Assembly: GCA_963791295.1 (NCBI GenBank)
Contig: CAWBRY010000004.1
Location: forward strand, 124,001-188,000
DNA: 64,000 bases
From: CAWBRY01 sp963791295
GTDB taxonomy: Bacteria > Bacteroidota > Bacteroidia > Chitinophagales > Chitinophagaceae
Direction: 5' to 3'
The position numbers and the translations under genes were made by a program. Below the pieces are notes generated by a model. The model was not told where the DNA came from. It saw nothing but the letters and a program-made list of their open reading frames with translations, and searched no databases. Positions 8,777 through 17,870 of the stretch are shown piece after piece (position 1 is the first letter of the stretch; every line of letters begins with the position of its first letter).

Positions 8777-9433
8777 TTAGCGCAGATCGACTTCTTCTAC
8801 TCCTGGATATTTAGCTTTGTCAAATACAAACCTCGTATCGTCGAGGTTCCCGTTTGTCTTCATATTCATCACCGTATAACTATACCGATTGCCACCCTTT
8901 TCCAATACTTTGGTGCTATAGATGGTCTTTGCATTCTTATCTATTTGGAGGTAAACCTTATGAAAGGGTTTGCTCTTGTCGACGGGAGTCATTTCGATTT
9001 CCTGAATTGCTCTTGGTCCCACCTTTTTTTCACCATTGAGCATATAAAGAAAATCCTTATCGTAGAAGTTGGTGAATAATTTTTGAGGAGTGATCATGCC
9101 GCTGGAAGCATCCAGTTTGCTGACGGTGACTTCATTCGCGGACTTATCATAATTCCAAACCATGGTGCCGTCGCAGAAGATCTCCTGGCCGCTAAAGCTC
9201 ACTCTATACTTAAGCCCTTTCATCAGTATCGAACCGGTCTTCGTGGACAACACCTTTCCAGCCGCATTCTCCACTTTGTAGTTAAAGCTGGCGTCCACTG
9301 TCTTAAAGGTTTTGAATTTAGCACTCACCGCGTCCAGGATGGCCTTCGCATCAGGATCGCTACTCGTTTGGGCAGTGGCAATCATGAAGGAATTCAAAAG
9401 CGCGACTGCAAGAAATAGTTTGTTCATCTTCAA
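8777..9433 (-). CDS. lolA: LolA-like outer membrane lipoprotein carrier
   Basis: A 218-residue secreted protein with a signal peptide (MNKLFLAVALLNSFMIATAQ) and the LolA/LppD beta-half-barrel pattern: FKTFKTVDASFNYKVENAAGKVLSTKTGSI-like N-terminus, the ISGQEIFCDGTMVWNYDK-like central strand and EIEMTPVDKSKPFHKV. It would ferry lipoproteins across the periplasm. The order ftsK downstream, lolA here is common in Bacteroidota, but on this strand lolA is upstream-to-downstream after ftsK with 143 bases between and its own -7 element. Start at 9433 or 9427 cannot be separated. Confidence 0.8.
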   Translation of the reverse strand: MKMNKLFLAVALLNSFMIATAQTSSDPDAKAILDAVSAKFKTFKTVDASFNYKVENAAGKVLSTKTGSILMKGLKYRVSFSGQEIFCDGTMVWNYDKSANEVTVSKLDASSGMITPQKLFTNFYDKDFLYMLNGEKKVGPRAIQEIEMTPVDKSKPFHKVYLQIDKNAKTIYSTKVLEKGGNRYSYTVMNMKTNGNLDDTRFVFDKAKYPGVEEVDLR

Positions 9434-9475
9434 TGGTTTGTGTGGTCGTCGATCGGCTAATTTTCAGAGGGCCGG

Positions 9476-9483
9476 CAAAGTTA
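9476..9483 (-). promoter_or_regulatory. Bacteroidota -7 element before lolA
   Basis: Exact TAACTTTG (TAnnTTTG) 42 bases before the start at 9433, in the ftsK-lolA spacer. It suggests lolA can be transcribed independently of ftsK. The same spacer has a small AT palindrome, CAATAT-4-ATATTG, at 9560-9575 just below the ftsK stop. Confidence 0.5.
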
Positions 9484-9576
9484 ATTCAATTCCGTGGACA
9501 GGATGGTGGATAAGGAGGGCAAGTTGCACCAAATCTCATTTCTTAACAGCCCTCTAACGCAATATAAAAATATTGA

Positions 9577-12090
9577 TCAACCTAAAGCCTCGAGGTGATG
9601 CTGTAATTCCATCTCCGATTTTATCAATACATCTCTTGCCTTGCTTCCCTGGTTTGGACCCACAATGCCAGCAGCTTCCAATTGATCCATCAGCCTGCCA
9701 GCCCTGTTATATCCCAATTTCATCCTGCGTTGGAGCAGGGAAGTGGACCCTACCTGGTTCTGCACCAACAACCTTGCCGCCTCTTCAAAAAGTGAGTCCC
9801 TGTCAGAAAGATCAAAATCCTTCCCCTCCAATTCCTTTTCATCAATGTATTCGGGCAAAAGAAATGCCTGTGTATAACCTCTTTGCCCGCCAATAAATTC
9901 AACGATTCGTTCTACTTCGGGTGTGTCTACAAATACACACTGTAAGCGGGTAACTTCCCCATGATGGGAAATAAGCATGTCTCCTTTCCCTATCAATTGG
10001 TCCGCACCTCCGGTATCAAGAATGGTCCTCGAATCGATTTTGGATGTAACCTTAAAGGCTATGCGCGAAGGGAAATTTGCCTTGATGGTGCCTGTAATGA
10101 TATTCACAGATGGCCGCTGTGTTGCAATGATCAGGTGGATGCCGACGGCGCGGGCCAATTGCGCTAATCGGGCCATGGGCATTTCAATTTCTTTTCCGGC
10201 AGTCATGATCAGATCGGCAAATTCATCAATGACCAAAACAATAAATGGCAGATATTGGTGACCCTTTTCCGGATTCAATTTCCTTTTGATGAATTTTTCA
10301 TTGTACTCTTTAATATTGCGGGCACCGGCTTCCTTCAGAAGATCATACCGGTTATCCATCTCGATGCAAAGAGCATTGAGTGTATGAATCACTTTTCGCG
10401 TATCAGTAATGATGGCCTCATCCTCGCCTGGAAGCTTGGCAAGAAAATGTTTTTCGATCACACGGTATAAACTCAACTCAACTTTCTTTGGATCAATCAG
10501 CACCAGCTTTAATTGAGAGGGATGTTTTTTATAAAGCAATGAAACCAGGATCGCATTGATGCCGACCGATTTCCCTTGTCCCGTAGCACCCGCCATCAAC
10601 AAGTGAGGCATGCTGACAAGATCGACAATAAAATTGTCGTTATCGATCTTTTTTCCAATCGCTATAGGCAGGCTATAATTGTTGAATTGAAATTTCTCAG
10701 ATGCCAACACTGTTTTCATACTGACAAGCGTCTTCTTCACATTAGGCACCTCGATACCGATCGTTCCCTTACCCGGAATGGGAGCAATGATGCGAATACC
10801 GAGGGCTGCCAGGCTCAAGGCGATATCATCTTCCAGGTTCTTGATCCTGGAAATTCGTACTCCAGCTGCCGGCACTATTTCATACAAGGTAACGGTCGGT
10901 CCTACTGTTGCACTGATCTTTTGTATTTCAATATCATAATTACGCAGTGTTGCAATGATTTGATTCTTATTATTCTCCAGTTCATTGGCATCCTGAATGA
11001 TCTTTTCACTTCCATGTGTTTCAAGCAGCGCCAGCGTGGGATATTTGTAATCCCGAAGATCCAGCGTGGGCTCATAGGGGGCAGGTTTTCGTAGGCAGAA
11101 GGGTCGACAGGAACTATCAGGCACCGTATTTATTTCCAATTCCAATTCCCTTTCTTCTTCGATCTTTTTTGCAGCCTTGATTGCAGGCTTGTCTTCATAT
11201 TCCTCATGCTTATGCAGGATTTCTCTTACAATTTCCTTCTCGAATACTGGCTGTGGCAAGTCGATCTCGTCTGGCTCTTCCTCGGGCTCTTCTTTCTCAA
11301 TCAGGTTTAGTTCATGCAATACCTTATCATCATCGTTCACTATCAGCATGCTTCCGTCCGACTTTTGGAAATTATTCTTTGGTTCGGGATCCGCAGCAAC
11401 ATTCAGCGATCCATTTTCGTGGGCTAGATCGTAAGGTGAATCAGGTGCTTTTGCGGGCTTTGCCGGGAGATTAAAGGCAGGATTAAATTGCCAGATGATA
11501 TATCCGAGCGTTGCCACAAAAAGCAAGGCACCCGTACCGATCTGGCCCAGGAATTTAATCAGCCATTCATTGATCATCTTGCCCACACCGCCTCCATAGG
11601 GAAACGAACTCTTCGAAAAAATATAGGCCAGTATCACGGACAGGACGAGTAGTCCGATGGTGACATACTTCAGGTTGCGCCATATGGAAAAGACCCTGCG
11701 GCTAAAGAGCAGATTCACTCCCACAACAAAGAAAAAGGTACAAATGAGCAGCGAAGCGATCCCAAACCCTTTATTTATAAAAAAATCTGAAGAAAAGGCG
11801 CCCAGGACACCCAGCAAATTCTTGATTGACTTATTAGCAGTAAATATGGAATGATTCCATACCTGCGATTGATCTTTTTGCCAGGTAAAAAAATAGGAGA
11901 TGAACGCAATGAATAGAAAAGTGGCAATGAGCAGGGATAGAGCGCCAATAATTTTGTGAGTACGCTCGTCACGGGCCAGCGCTTTCCAGTCGATCTTTTC
12001 TTCCGGCTCGGATCGAAGCGATTTTGAACGGGATGTTTCGGTCTTCTTCTTAGGACTGGCTCCCTTTTTCCTTTTCCTCTTATTAGCCAT
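9577..12090 (-). CDS. ftsK: DNA translocase FtsK/SpoIIIE
   Basis: Septum-anchored ATPase that pumps chromosome ends and activates dimer resolution at division. From the ATG at 12090 it has 837 residues: a Lys/Arg-rich N-terminus (MANKRKRKKG), four predicted membrane segments within about residues 50-230, an acidic linker, then the motor with Walker A GATGQGKS (about residue 499) and Walker B IVLVIDEFADL, and a C-terminal winged-helix gamma domain (ARLLVQNQVGSTSLLQRRMKLG split across its helices) that reads polar DNA signals. The open frame reaches 12135, but the start at 12090 fits both the protein and a TATCTTTG element 5 bases upstream. Confidence 0.96.
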   Translation of the reverse strand: MANKRKRKKGASPKKKTETSRSKSLRSEPEEKIDWKALARDERTHKIIGALSLLIATFLFIAFISYFFTWQKDQSQVWNHSIFTANKSIKNLLGVLGAFSSDFFINKGFGIASLLICTFFFVVGVNLLFSRRVFSIWRNLKYVTIGLLVLSVILAYIFSKSSFPYGGGVGKMINEWLIKFLGQIGTGALLFVATLGYIIWQFNPAFNLPAKPAKAPDSPYDLAHENGSLNVAADPEPKNNFQKSDGSMLIVNDDDKVLHELNLIEKEEPEEEPDEIDLPQPVFEKEIVREILHKHEEYEDKPAIKAAKKIEEERELELEINTVPDSSCRPFCLRKPAPYEPTLDLRDYKYPTLALLETHGSEKIIQDANELENNKNQIIATLRNYDIEIQKISATVGPTVTLYEIVPAAGVRISRIKNLEDDIALSLAALGIRIIAPIPGKGTIGIEVPNVKKTLVSMKTVLASEKFQFNNYSLPIAIGKKIDNDNFIVDLVSMPHLLMAGATGQGKSVGINAILVSLLYKKHPSQLKLVLIDPKKVELSLYRVIEKHFLAKLPGEDEAIITDTRKVIHTLNALCIEMDNRYDLLKEAGARNIKEYNEKFIKRKLNPEKGHQYLPFIVLVIDEFADLIMTAGKEIEMPMARLAQLARAVGIHLIIATQRPSVNIITGTIKANFPSRIAFKVTSKIDSRTILDTGGADQLIGKGDMLISHHGEVTRLQCVFVDTPEVERIVEFIGGQRGYTQAFLLPEYIDEKELEGKDFDLSDRDSLFEEAARLLVQNQVGSTSLLQRRMKLGYNRAGRLMDQLEAAGIVGPNQGSKARDVLIKSEMELQHHLEALG

Positions 12091-12095
12091 GCTCG

Positions 12096-12103
12096 CAAAG
12101 ATA
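12096..12103 (-). promoter_or_regulatory. Bacteroidota -7 element before ftsK
   Basis: Exact TATCTTTG ending 5 bases before the chosen ATG at 12090; it lies inside the longer reading frame and argues for the shorter start. Confidence 0.6.
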
Positions 12104-12362
12104 TATAGTCCGAAGGATAATATCCGGCAAGCCACTGATTACAACATTATTTAAAGTGTTGTCTGTAGTATTTTAACGGATGTTTCAATTCTTAAAAACA
12201 ATATTTCAAGAATTAGCGGGTCTGAAAAACGAAAATTCTTGTGTGCGTGAATGGTAAACCACAATCTACCTACGAAAATACACTATCAACCATGGTGGAT
12301 TCAACCGTCGCCGGCATCTCTGCGGCATTACATTTGAGACCGTTTGCTTAGCACCAGAAGAA
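12104..12362. other. Spacer between ftsK and the histidine kinase remnant
   Basis: About 260 bases with no supported gene. It holds two inverted repeats: ACAACA/TGTTGT at 12141-12162 and AATTCTT/AAGAATT at 12187-12214. The plus-strand frame of the kinase remnant is open back to 12258 but encodes no recognisable sensor or membrane segment. Confidence 0.4.
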
Positions 12363-13002
12363 ATGAAGAAAATGACAAAATACGAAACGCAGATCGCCAT
12401 TTATAAGGCACAGCAGCAGGAAAGGGAACGGATTTCGGCAGACATTCATGATGAATTAGGATCCGGGATGACGGCTATCCGGCTGCTGAGTGAGATCGTT
12501 CGAAAGAAGATGAAAGAAAACACGCCTGTCGAAATTGAAAAAATATCACAATCCGCCGTGGACATGCTCAATAAAATGAATGCTATCATTTGGAGCATGA
12601 ATATCGGCAACGATACCCTGGATAACCTGATCTCATATATCCGTTCCTATGCGCTTGAATATTTTGATAATACTCCCATTGAATGCAGGGTCAACACAAC
12701 AGACGATATTATGTCAACAGAATTAGAGGGTGAAAAGCGAAGAAACATTTTCTTGTGCGTGAAAGAAACACTCAATAATGTATGGAAGCATTCTAGGTTG
12801 TACGGCAGTCACCATCGACATTGAAACCCACCAGGGACTGGTGATCCGAATTGCCGACAACGGTAGCGGAATCGACATGCAAAATTTAAGAAAGCTTGGA
12901 AATGGTTTAAAAAATATTTCCAGGAGAATGGAAAGCATTGGGGGGACCTTCACGATCAACAACCATTCGGGAGCGGTTACAACTCTCCAACTATTCTTTT
13001 GA
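12363..13002 (+). pseudogene. Histidine kinase remnant (HisKA_3/HATPase_c), frameshifted and without sensor
   Basis: The first frame (12363 to about 12794) encodes QQERERISADIHDELGSG, the dimerisation/phosphoacceptor helix of NarL-type HisKA_3 kinases with its candidate phospho-His, and the N box KETLNNVWKHS. After Ser at 12792-12794 the sense moves to another frame: skipping one A at 12795 restores GCTAVTIDIE, then the G1 box DNGSGI and G2 box GNGLKNI, ending at 13002. Homologues normally carry a sensor plus transmembrane region before the helix, and here there is none. The 3' end overlaps DUF423 by 12 bases on the opposite strand. Probably a decaying gene; one inserted base from sequencing would still leave it without a sensor. 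Confidence 0.7.
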
Positions 13003-13395
13003 TCTGTACCTGGTGATCACTCCATTCAATAATAACAACCATCCGAGTATAAAAAAGACTCCGCCGAAAGGAGTAATAGGCCCTACCCACTTTACAGCGG
13101 TGCTGGTCTCTATTTTCAAAAAGCTGAGAAGATAAAGGGAACCCGAAAAGAGGATGGTGCCGATGATAAAGCAGGTGCCAGCCCATTGGATCGATTTATT
13201 GGGAATTTTTTCATAGATAATGGCTACGGCCATCAAGGCAAGTGCATGGTACATCTGGTATTGGGTGCCCGTCTGAAACCCATGAATAATCTTTTCATCG
13301 GTAGTAAGCTTTTCTAATGCGTGCGCACCAAACGCCCCCAGGGCAACGGCCAGTCCACCTAAGATGGCAGCGGCAACCAGGAAACTTCTATGCAT
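12991..13395 (-). CDS. DUF423 family small membrane protein
   Basis: A 134-residue protein with four predicted membrane helices. The N-terminal GGLAVALGAFGAHALEKL and the internal TGTQYQMYHALALMAV are hallmarks of DUF423 (E. coli YgdD-like). Role unknown. It overlaps the 3' end of aroK by 8 bases, so it is probably the last gene of the gcdH-aroK-DUF423 message. Confidence 0.88.
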   Translation of the reverse strand: MHRSFLVAAAILGGLAVALGAFGAHALEKLTTDEKIIHGFQTGTQYQMYHALALMAVAIIYEKIPNKSIQWAGTCFIIGTILFSGSLYLLSFLKIETSTAVKWVGPITPFGGVFFILGWLLLLNGVITRYRSKE

Positions 13396-13894
13396 GGAAA
13401 ATCTTTTCGATTAATTTTTCCAATTGCACGGGTTCCTCATCGACCGTAGCATCTGCCTGCTCATAATATATTTTGCGATCGGCAAATTTCTTCTGGATAT
13501 AATTTTTCAACTGTTCATCCGTGAGATCCTTGATCAGTGGCCGCCTGTCTTTTTCTTTTGCCAGGCGTTGGAATAAGGTGTCAAACGGGACATTGATCCA
13601 TACAGTTGTTCCCGCTTTATGCATGTATTCAATATTATTGAAGTAGCAGGGAGTTCCTCCTCCACAAGCCATGACAAAGGTTTCATAGCGATCGGTGATG
13701 ATGTGCAACATTTCTTTTTCCAACAGCCTAAAATGTTCTTCTCCGTCCCTGGCAAATATTTCAGGGATCGTTTTACCTTCTTTTAATACCACCTGTTCAT
13801 CCAGGTCAAAAAAAGGAATATTGAGTTTTTCACTCAGAAGCTGTCCCCAATGTGACTTGCCGGAACCCATAAACCCGATAAAAAAGATTTTCAT
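13388..13894 (-). CDS. aroK: Shikimate kinase
   Basis: Phosphorylates shikimate in chorismate/aromatic amino acid synthesis. The P-loop GFMGSGKS is at residues 7-14, DLDEQV supplies the Mg/shikimate Asp, MACGGGTPC is the GGG shikimate-binding loop, and KDRRPLI the lid Arg. The ATG at 13894 (168 residues) is preferred to 13912 because the P-loop family starts there. It begins 4 bases after the gcdH-like stop, which suggests co-transcription. Confidence 0.93.
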   Translation of the reverse strand: MKIFFIGFMGSGKSHWGQLLSEKLNIPFFDLDEQVVLKEGKTIPEIFARDGEEHFRLLEKEMLHIITDRYETFVMACGGGTPCYFNNIEYMHKAGTTVWINVPFDTLFQRLAKEKDRRPLIKDLTDEQLKNYIQKKFADRKIYYEQADATVDEEPVQLEKLIEKIFHA

Positions 13895-13898
13895 GGCA

Positions 13899-15083
13899 CT
13901 ATTTAAATGCATTGAATCCTGTTATATCCATCCCCGTAATCAATAAGTGAATGTCATGTGTGCCTTCATAGGTGATGACACTTTCCAGGTTCATCATATG
14001 TCGCATCACGCTATATTCCCCGGTAATTCCCATACCTCCCAACATCTGCCTTGCATCGCGCGTAATATTTGCAGCGATTTCGCACGCATTTCTTTTGGCC
14101 ATGCTCACCTGCTGAGGCGTTGCCTTGCCATCATTCATTAGCGCGCCCAACCGCCAATTCAATAATTGTGCTTTCGTGATCTCGGTCACCATCTCGGCCA
14201 GCTTTTTTTGCTGCAATTGAAATGCCCCAATTGGCTTATCAAACTGCACTCTTTCTTTTGAATACCGGAGTGCCGTATCATAACAATCCATGGCTGCTCC
14301 CACTGTTCCCCATGCAATACCATACCGGGCTTTCGTTAAACATCCAAGTGGTCCTTTTAACCCTTTCACGTTGGGAAGAATATTTTCTTTTGGCACTTTC
14401 ACGTTATCAAATACAAGTTCGCCGGTTGCCGAAGCGCGTAGACTCCATTTACCATGGGTAGTAGGTGTAGTGAATCCTTTCATGTCTCTTTCTACAATAA
14501 CTCCTCTCACCACTCCTTCTTCGTCCTTGGCCCAAACCACTGCTACCTGCGAATAGGGTGCATTGCTGATCCACATTTTTGAACCATTCAATAGATAATG
14601 ATCACCGGAGTCCTTGATATTGGTTAACATTCCATCTGGATTGCTGCCATGGTCGGGCTCCGTCAAGCCAAAGCATCCAAGCCATTCACCACTGGCCAGC
14701 TTAGGAAGGTATTTGTTACGCTGCTCCTCGCTTCCATAAGCATAAATTGGAAACATCACCAATGATCCCTGCACGGAAGCAGTGGAGCGCACCCCACTAT
14801 CTCCTCTCTCCAATTCCTGCATCATCAATCCATAGGAAATATAATCCAACCCTCCGCCACCATATTTAGTTGGAATGGTGGGACCAAAACATCCAAGGTC
14901 CCCCAGTTGCTTTACAATCTGTTGGGGGAATTCAGCACGTTGAGCGAAGTCTTCAATGATGGGAGAAATCTCTTTTTTCACATAGCTTCGGACGGATTCC
15001 CTGACAAGCTTTTGTTCTTCTGTCAGTAACTCATCCAGTTGAAAATAATCGGGACTTGTGAAAAGGTCAGTGCGGGCGGCCAT
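13899..15083 (-). CDS. gcdH: Glutaryl-CoA dehydrogenase-like acyl-CoA dehydrogenase
   Basis: FAD enzyme predicted to convert glutaryl-CoA to crotonyl-CoA and CO2. The 394 residues contain the acyl-CoA dehydrogenase signatures (GCFGLTEPDHGSNPDG and the FAD-binding QMLGGMGITGEY), and ARYGIAWGTVGAA plus the C-terminal YEGTHDIH resemble glutaryl-CoA dehydrogenase more than straight-chain enzymes; the Glu there is the expected catalytic base. The ATG at 15083 lies 40 bases after a TACCTTTG element, supporting it over 15125. It sits 1.4 kb from the kynurenine genes and could process the glutaryl-CoA that route can yield. Lysine or other sources are equally possible. Confidence 0.85.
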   Translation of the reverse strand: MAARTDLFTSPDYFQLDELLTEEQKLVRESVRSYVKKEISPIIEDFAQRAEFPQQIVKQLGDLGCFGPTIPTKYGGGGLDYISYGLMMQELERGDSGVRSTASVQGSLVMFPIYAYGSEEQRNKYLPKLASGEWLGCFGLTEPDHGSNPDGMLTNIKDSGDHYLLNGSKMWISNAPYSQVAVVWAKDEEGVVRGVIVERDMKGFTTPTTHGKWSLRASATGELVFDNVKVPKENILPNVKGLKGPLGCLTKARYGIAWGTVGAAMDCYDTALRYSKERVQFDKPIGAFQLQQKKLAEMVTEITKAQLLNWRLGALMNDGKATPQQVSMAKRNACEIAANITRDARQMLGGMGITGEYSVMRHMMNLESVITYEGTHDIHLLITGMDITGFNAFK

Positions 15084-15122
15084 TCGCTTTTGGGTTTTAG
15101 ATTTAATATCTTTAACGCGGCA

Positions 15123-15130
15123 CAAAGGTA
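15123..15130 (-). promoter_or_regulatory. Bacteroidota -7 element before gcdH
   Basis: Exact TACCTTTG 40 bases before the chosen start at 15083, overlapping the longer open frame. Confidence 0.5.
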
Positions 15131-15161
15131 ACGGTTATGGAATATTTGTAATAATTGAATC

Positions 15162-15605
15162 ATGAATGAAAACACGCTGAATGAAATTGCAAGAGACTTT
15201 ATGGCTGTCCTGGCAGGCGTAATGACTGCCATTGCTACTGCTCTCATTCTGTCGCCGATCATGAATATGATCGTTCACGATAATTTTCGAATCTCCAATT
15301 TTTCTCAGGCGTTGATCAATGCATGGAAAGAGGACCTCGTTGTAAAGGTGTCCTTATTTGTATGGTTATTCCTTTCTTCTATTGCGGGAGGAATTGTTTG
15401 TGCATTGATTGCAGTGAACCGCGATATTATTCTCACACTGATAAGCTCCATGGTATCCATCGCATTGATCTTTATTGTTTGGGGTGGCCAGTTGGTAAAC
15501 CGTAATCACCTAATCATATCACTCCTCATTCTGTTGGCTATTCCGATTGGGAATGTGCTGGGGGCATCGATCGGATCTAATTTAAAGAGAAGGCGCTTGA
15601 AATAA
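15162..15605 (+). CDS. Hypothetical four-helix membrane protein
   Basis: A 147-residue protein with about four hydrophobic segments (near residues 12-38, 60-85, 88-108 and 115-138) and a basic tail GSNLKRRRLK. I do not recognise a family. It is divergent from gcdH and convergent with pyrF, whose stop lies 10 bases away. The coding signal is consistent: no interruptions and a membrane-protein composition. Confidence 0.65.
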   Translation: MNENTLNEIARDFMAVLAGVMTAIATALILSPIMNMIVHDNFRISNFSQALINAWKEDLVVKVSLFVWLFLSSIAGGIVCALIAVNRDIILTLISSMVSIALIFIVWGGQLVNRNHLIISLLILLAIPIGNVLGASIGSNLKRRRLK

Positions 15606-15614
15606 GGATGGATT

Positions 15615-16430
15615 CTAAATATTGATGGCAGATAAATATTTTTTCATTTCCTCTTGATATTTCTGTGCAACCGACCTGCTTGATTGTTCAAAACCTTTTT
15701 CTTTTGAAGCATAAATGATGGATCGACTTGCATTTACCAGGATACCACAATCTGGAGTCATTCCTTTTTCGGAGATCTCTTTTAAGCTTCCCCCCTGCGC
15801 TCCCACTCCCGGCACCAGATAAAAATGCTTTTGCACCAGTTGTCGAATGGAAGCCAGCTCCTGTGCTTGTGTGGCACCGATAACAAACATCAGGTTTTCC
15901 GGAGTTCCCCAATGGGATGCTGTCTCCAAAACCTTTTCATATAGTAAGCGCCCATCGATGTTTGCCAATTCAAAATCGCGGGCCCCGGGATTGGATGTAA
16001 GTCCTAAGAGGATCGTCCACTTACCTGGATATTCAAGGAAGGGTCGTACACTGTCCTCTCCCATATACGGCGCCACCGTGATGGCATCAAAAGGCATTGT
16101 TTCAAAAAACGCTTTCGCATACTGCGCAGACGTATTCCCGATATCACCGCGTTTTGCGTCGGCGATCTTGAAATGATCCTCTGGGATATATTTAACTGTT
16201 TTTTCCAATGCCTGCCAACCCATCACACCCTGAGCCTCATAAAAGGCAGTATTTATTTTATACGCCACACACAGGTCTTTCGTGGCATCGATGATCAGTT
16301 TATTAAATTCAAAAATGGGATCGGACAGAGAGAGTAAATGTGAAGGAATGATAGTAATATCTGTGTCAAGACCAATAGAGAGATAGGATTGCTTTCGGCG
16401 AATTTGGTCAACGAGTGCCTGGCGGGTCAT
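15615..16430 (-). CDS. pyrF: Orotidine 5'-phosphate decarboxylase (group 2 type)
   Basis: Final step of UMP synthesis, decarboxylating OMP. The catalytic signature KIADAKRGDIGNT is present with Lys93, and the later APYMGEDSVRPF and PGVGAQGG phosphate-binding loop fit the longer (about 270-residue) PyrF form. A TATCTTTG element lies 5 bases before the ATG. It follows kmo on the same strand after 52 bases, but its own promoter suggests independent expression. Confidence 0.95.
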   Translation of the reverse strand: MTRQALVDQIRRKQSYLSIGLDTDITIIPSHLLSLSDPIFEFNKLIIDATKDLCVAYKINTAFYEAQGVMGWQALEKTVKYIPEDHFKIADAKRGDIGNTSAQYAKAFFETMPFDAITVAPYMGEDSVRPFLEYPGKWTILLGLTSNPGARDFELANIDGRLLYEKVLETASHWGTPENLMFVIGATQAQELASIRQLVQKHFYLVPGVGAQGGSLKEISEKGMTPDCGILVNASRSIIYASKEKGFEQSSRSVAQKYQEEMKKYLSAINI

Positions 16431-16435
16431 GGCTA

Positions 16436-16443
16436 CAAAGATA
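16436..16443 (-). promoter_or_regulatory. Bacteroidota -7 element before pyrF
   Basis: Exact TATCTTTG ending 5 bases before the pyrF ATG at 16430, in the kmo-pyrF spacer. Confidence 0.6.
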
Positions 16444-16482
16444 AATCGTTTGTGATTGCGAATCGGCCCAATCGCTGCTTCT

Positions 16483-17850
16483 TTATTTGTTTAATTTATC
16501 GAGCACTAATTTTTCGATCAAACCATCCTGCCATTTTTTTTCGAGCTCCGGGATCTGCATAACATCCATCATGATTGCTTCCTGCTTCCGGCCTCTTTTA
16601 AGCGCATCACTATAACGAATATCCGGGCTGAACGTAACCTGCGCGTACGCCGGTATCCATTGATCCGGATATTTCTCGTGAAGAGCGGCCTCTATTTTCT
16701 TTTGCAAAAGAAACTTTGGATCAGCGGTCTTATCTCTCATTTCGACAAAATTATCTAAGGCAAGATCCGCAATTGCATCACCATCCGGTTTACGTAATGA
16801 TTGATACTGTCTGAAAATTTCCATCCAATCATCGTTGCACTTCTCGATCAATTCGTCGAGGATGCGACAATCCTCAAAGCCACAATTCATACCCTGGCCG
16901 AAAAAAGGAACAATGGCGTGGGCTGCATCTCCAATCAGGGCAAATTGGTCGTCCATGGTCCAGGGAAAACATTTAACGGTGACCAACGATGCGACCGGAT
17001 TTTGAAAAAACTGCTGCGTTAAATCTGGAATCCATTCCAGGATATCTGGAAATGTATTTTCGAAAAATAAATTCACTTCGTCTTCGCTGCCCAGATTTTT
17101 AAATGATAGTTCGCCTTCAAACGGAAAGAAAAGCGTACAGGTAAAGCTCCCATCCATATTTGGAAGAGCGATCAGCATATAGTCTTTCCTTGGCCAAATA
17201 TGCAAGGCATTTTTTTCGATCAGGAAACCGTCATCATTTCCTGCAGGAATTCTTAGTTCCTTATAGCCGCAATCAATATAATGCTGGCTGTATTCGAAAC
17301 GGTCGTGTTGCAATTGATATTGAAGGCGGGTAGCCGAAAAAGCCCCGTCGGCCCCGAACAACAAGGGCGAAAGAAAGGATTCTTGATTAGATTTTGGCCC
17401 TCCGGTTGAATCATGGTCTAGTTTTTCGAATGTTACTTGCTTTTTTTCCCAATCAACGGAAATACATTTCCTGCTAAAATGTATTTCAACCCCGTTCTTT
17501 TCGGCGAGATCCATCAGCTTCTTATTTAGCTCGCCCCTGGACACAGAATTGATAAACTGTCCTTCTTTGCCATAGGGTTGAAAAGCCGTGGATCCATCCA
17601 GGTTATGAATAAACCGGCCGTGCATGGGTATCGATATCTTCTTTATTTCTTCAGATAATCCTACGCGATCCAAAGCCAACAACCCCCTGTCGCTCAATGC
17701 GAGGTTTATGGAGCGACCCGGTTCTATCTCGGCCTTTCGCATATCCGGCCGCCTTTCAAATATTTTAGTTTTGTATCCGCGGCGCGAGAGATAAATGGAC
17801 AATAAGCTACCGACCAATCCAGCCCCGACTATAATAGCATCCTTTTTCAT
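16483..17850 (-). CDS. kmo: Kynurenine 3-monooxygenase
   Basis: FAD- and NADPH-dependent hydroxylase that turns L-kynurenine into 3-hydroxykynurenine. The 455 residues begin MKKDAIIVGAGLVGSLLS, the dinucleotide-binding GxGxxG, followed by FERRPDMRK and EPGRSINLALSDRG, typical of KMO rather than other hydroxylases. The second FAD motif is GDAAHAIVPFFGQGMNCGFED. The ATG at 17850 is chosen because the fold starts there; the open frame extends to 17919, into kynU. It lies 20 bases after kynU and is the last gene of the minus-strand kynurenine run. Confidence 0.95.
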   Translation of the reverse strand: MKKDAIIVGAGLVGSLLSIYLSRRGYKTKIFERRPDMRKAEIEPGRSINLALSDRGLLALDRVGLSEEIKKISIPMHGRFIHNLDGSTAFQPYGKEGQFINSVSRGELNKKLMDLAEKNGVEIHFSRKCISVDWEKKQVTFEKLDHDSTGGPKSNQESFLSPLLFGADGAFSATRLQYQLQHDRFEYSQHYIDCGYKELRIPAGNDDGFLIEKNALHIWPRKDYMLIALPNMDGSFTCTLFFPFEGELSFKNLGSEDEVNLFFENTFPDILEWIPDLTQQFFQNPVASLVTVKCFPWTMDDQFALIGDAAHAIVPFFGQGMNCGFEDCRILDELIEKCNDDWMEIFRQYQSLRKPDGDAIADLALDNFVEMRDKTADPKFLLQKKIEAALHEKYPDQWIPAYAQVTFSPDIRYSDALKRGRKQEAIMMDVMQIPELEKKWQDGLIEKLVLDKLNK

Positions 17851-17870
17851 TGTCCTGTATCCTTTGCCGA

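Noticed and set aside
10576..11094. Plus-strand open frame of 172 codons inside ftsK
   Set aside because: Cys/His-rich random composition, lies wholly opposite the FtsK motor domain.
12258..12362. Possible extension of the kinase remnant upstream of its ATG
   Set aside because: The frame is open but encodes no hydrophobic segment or sensor-like sequence.
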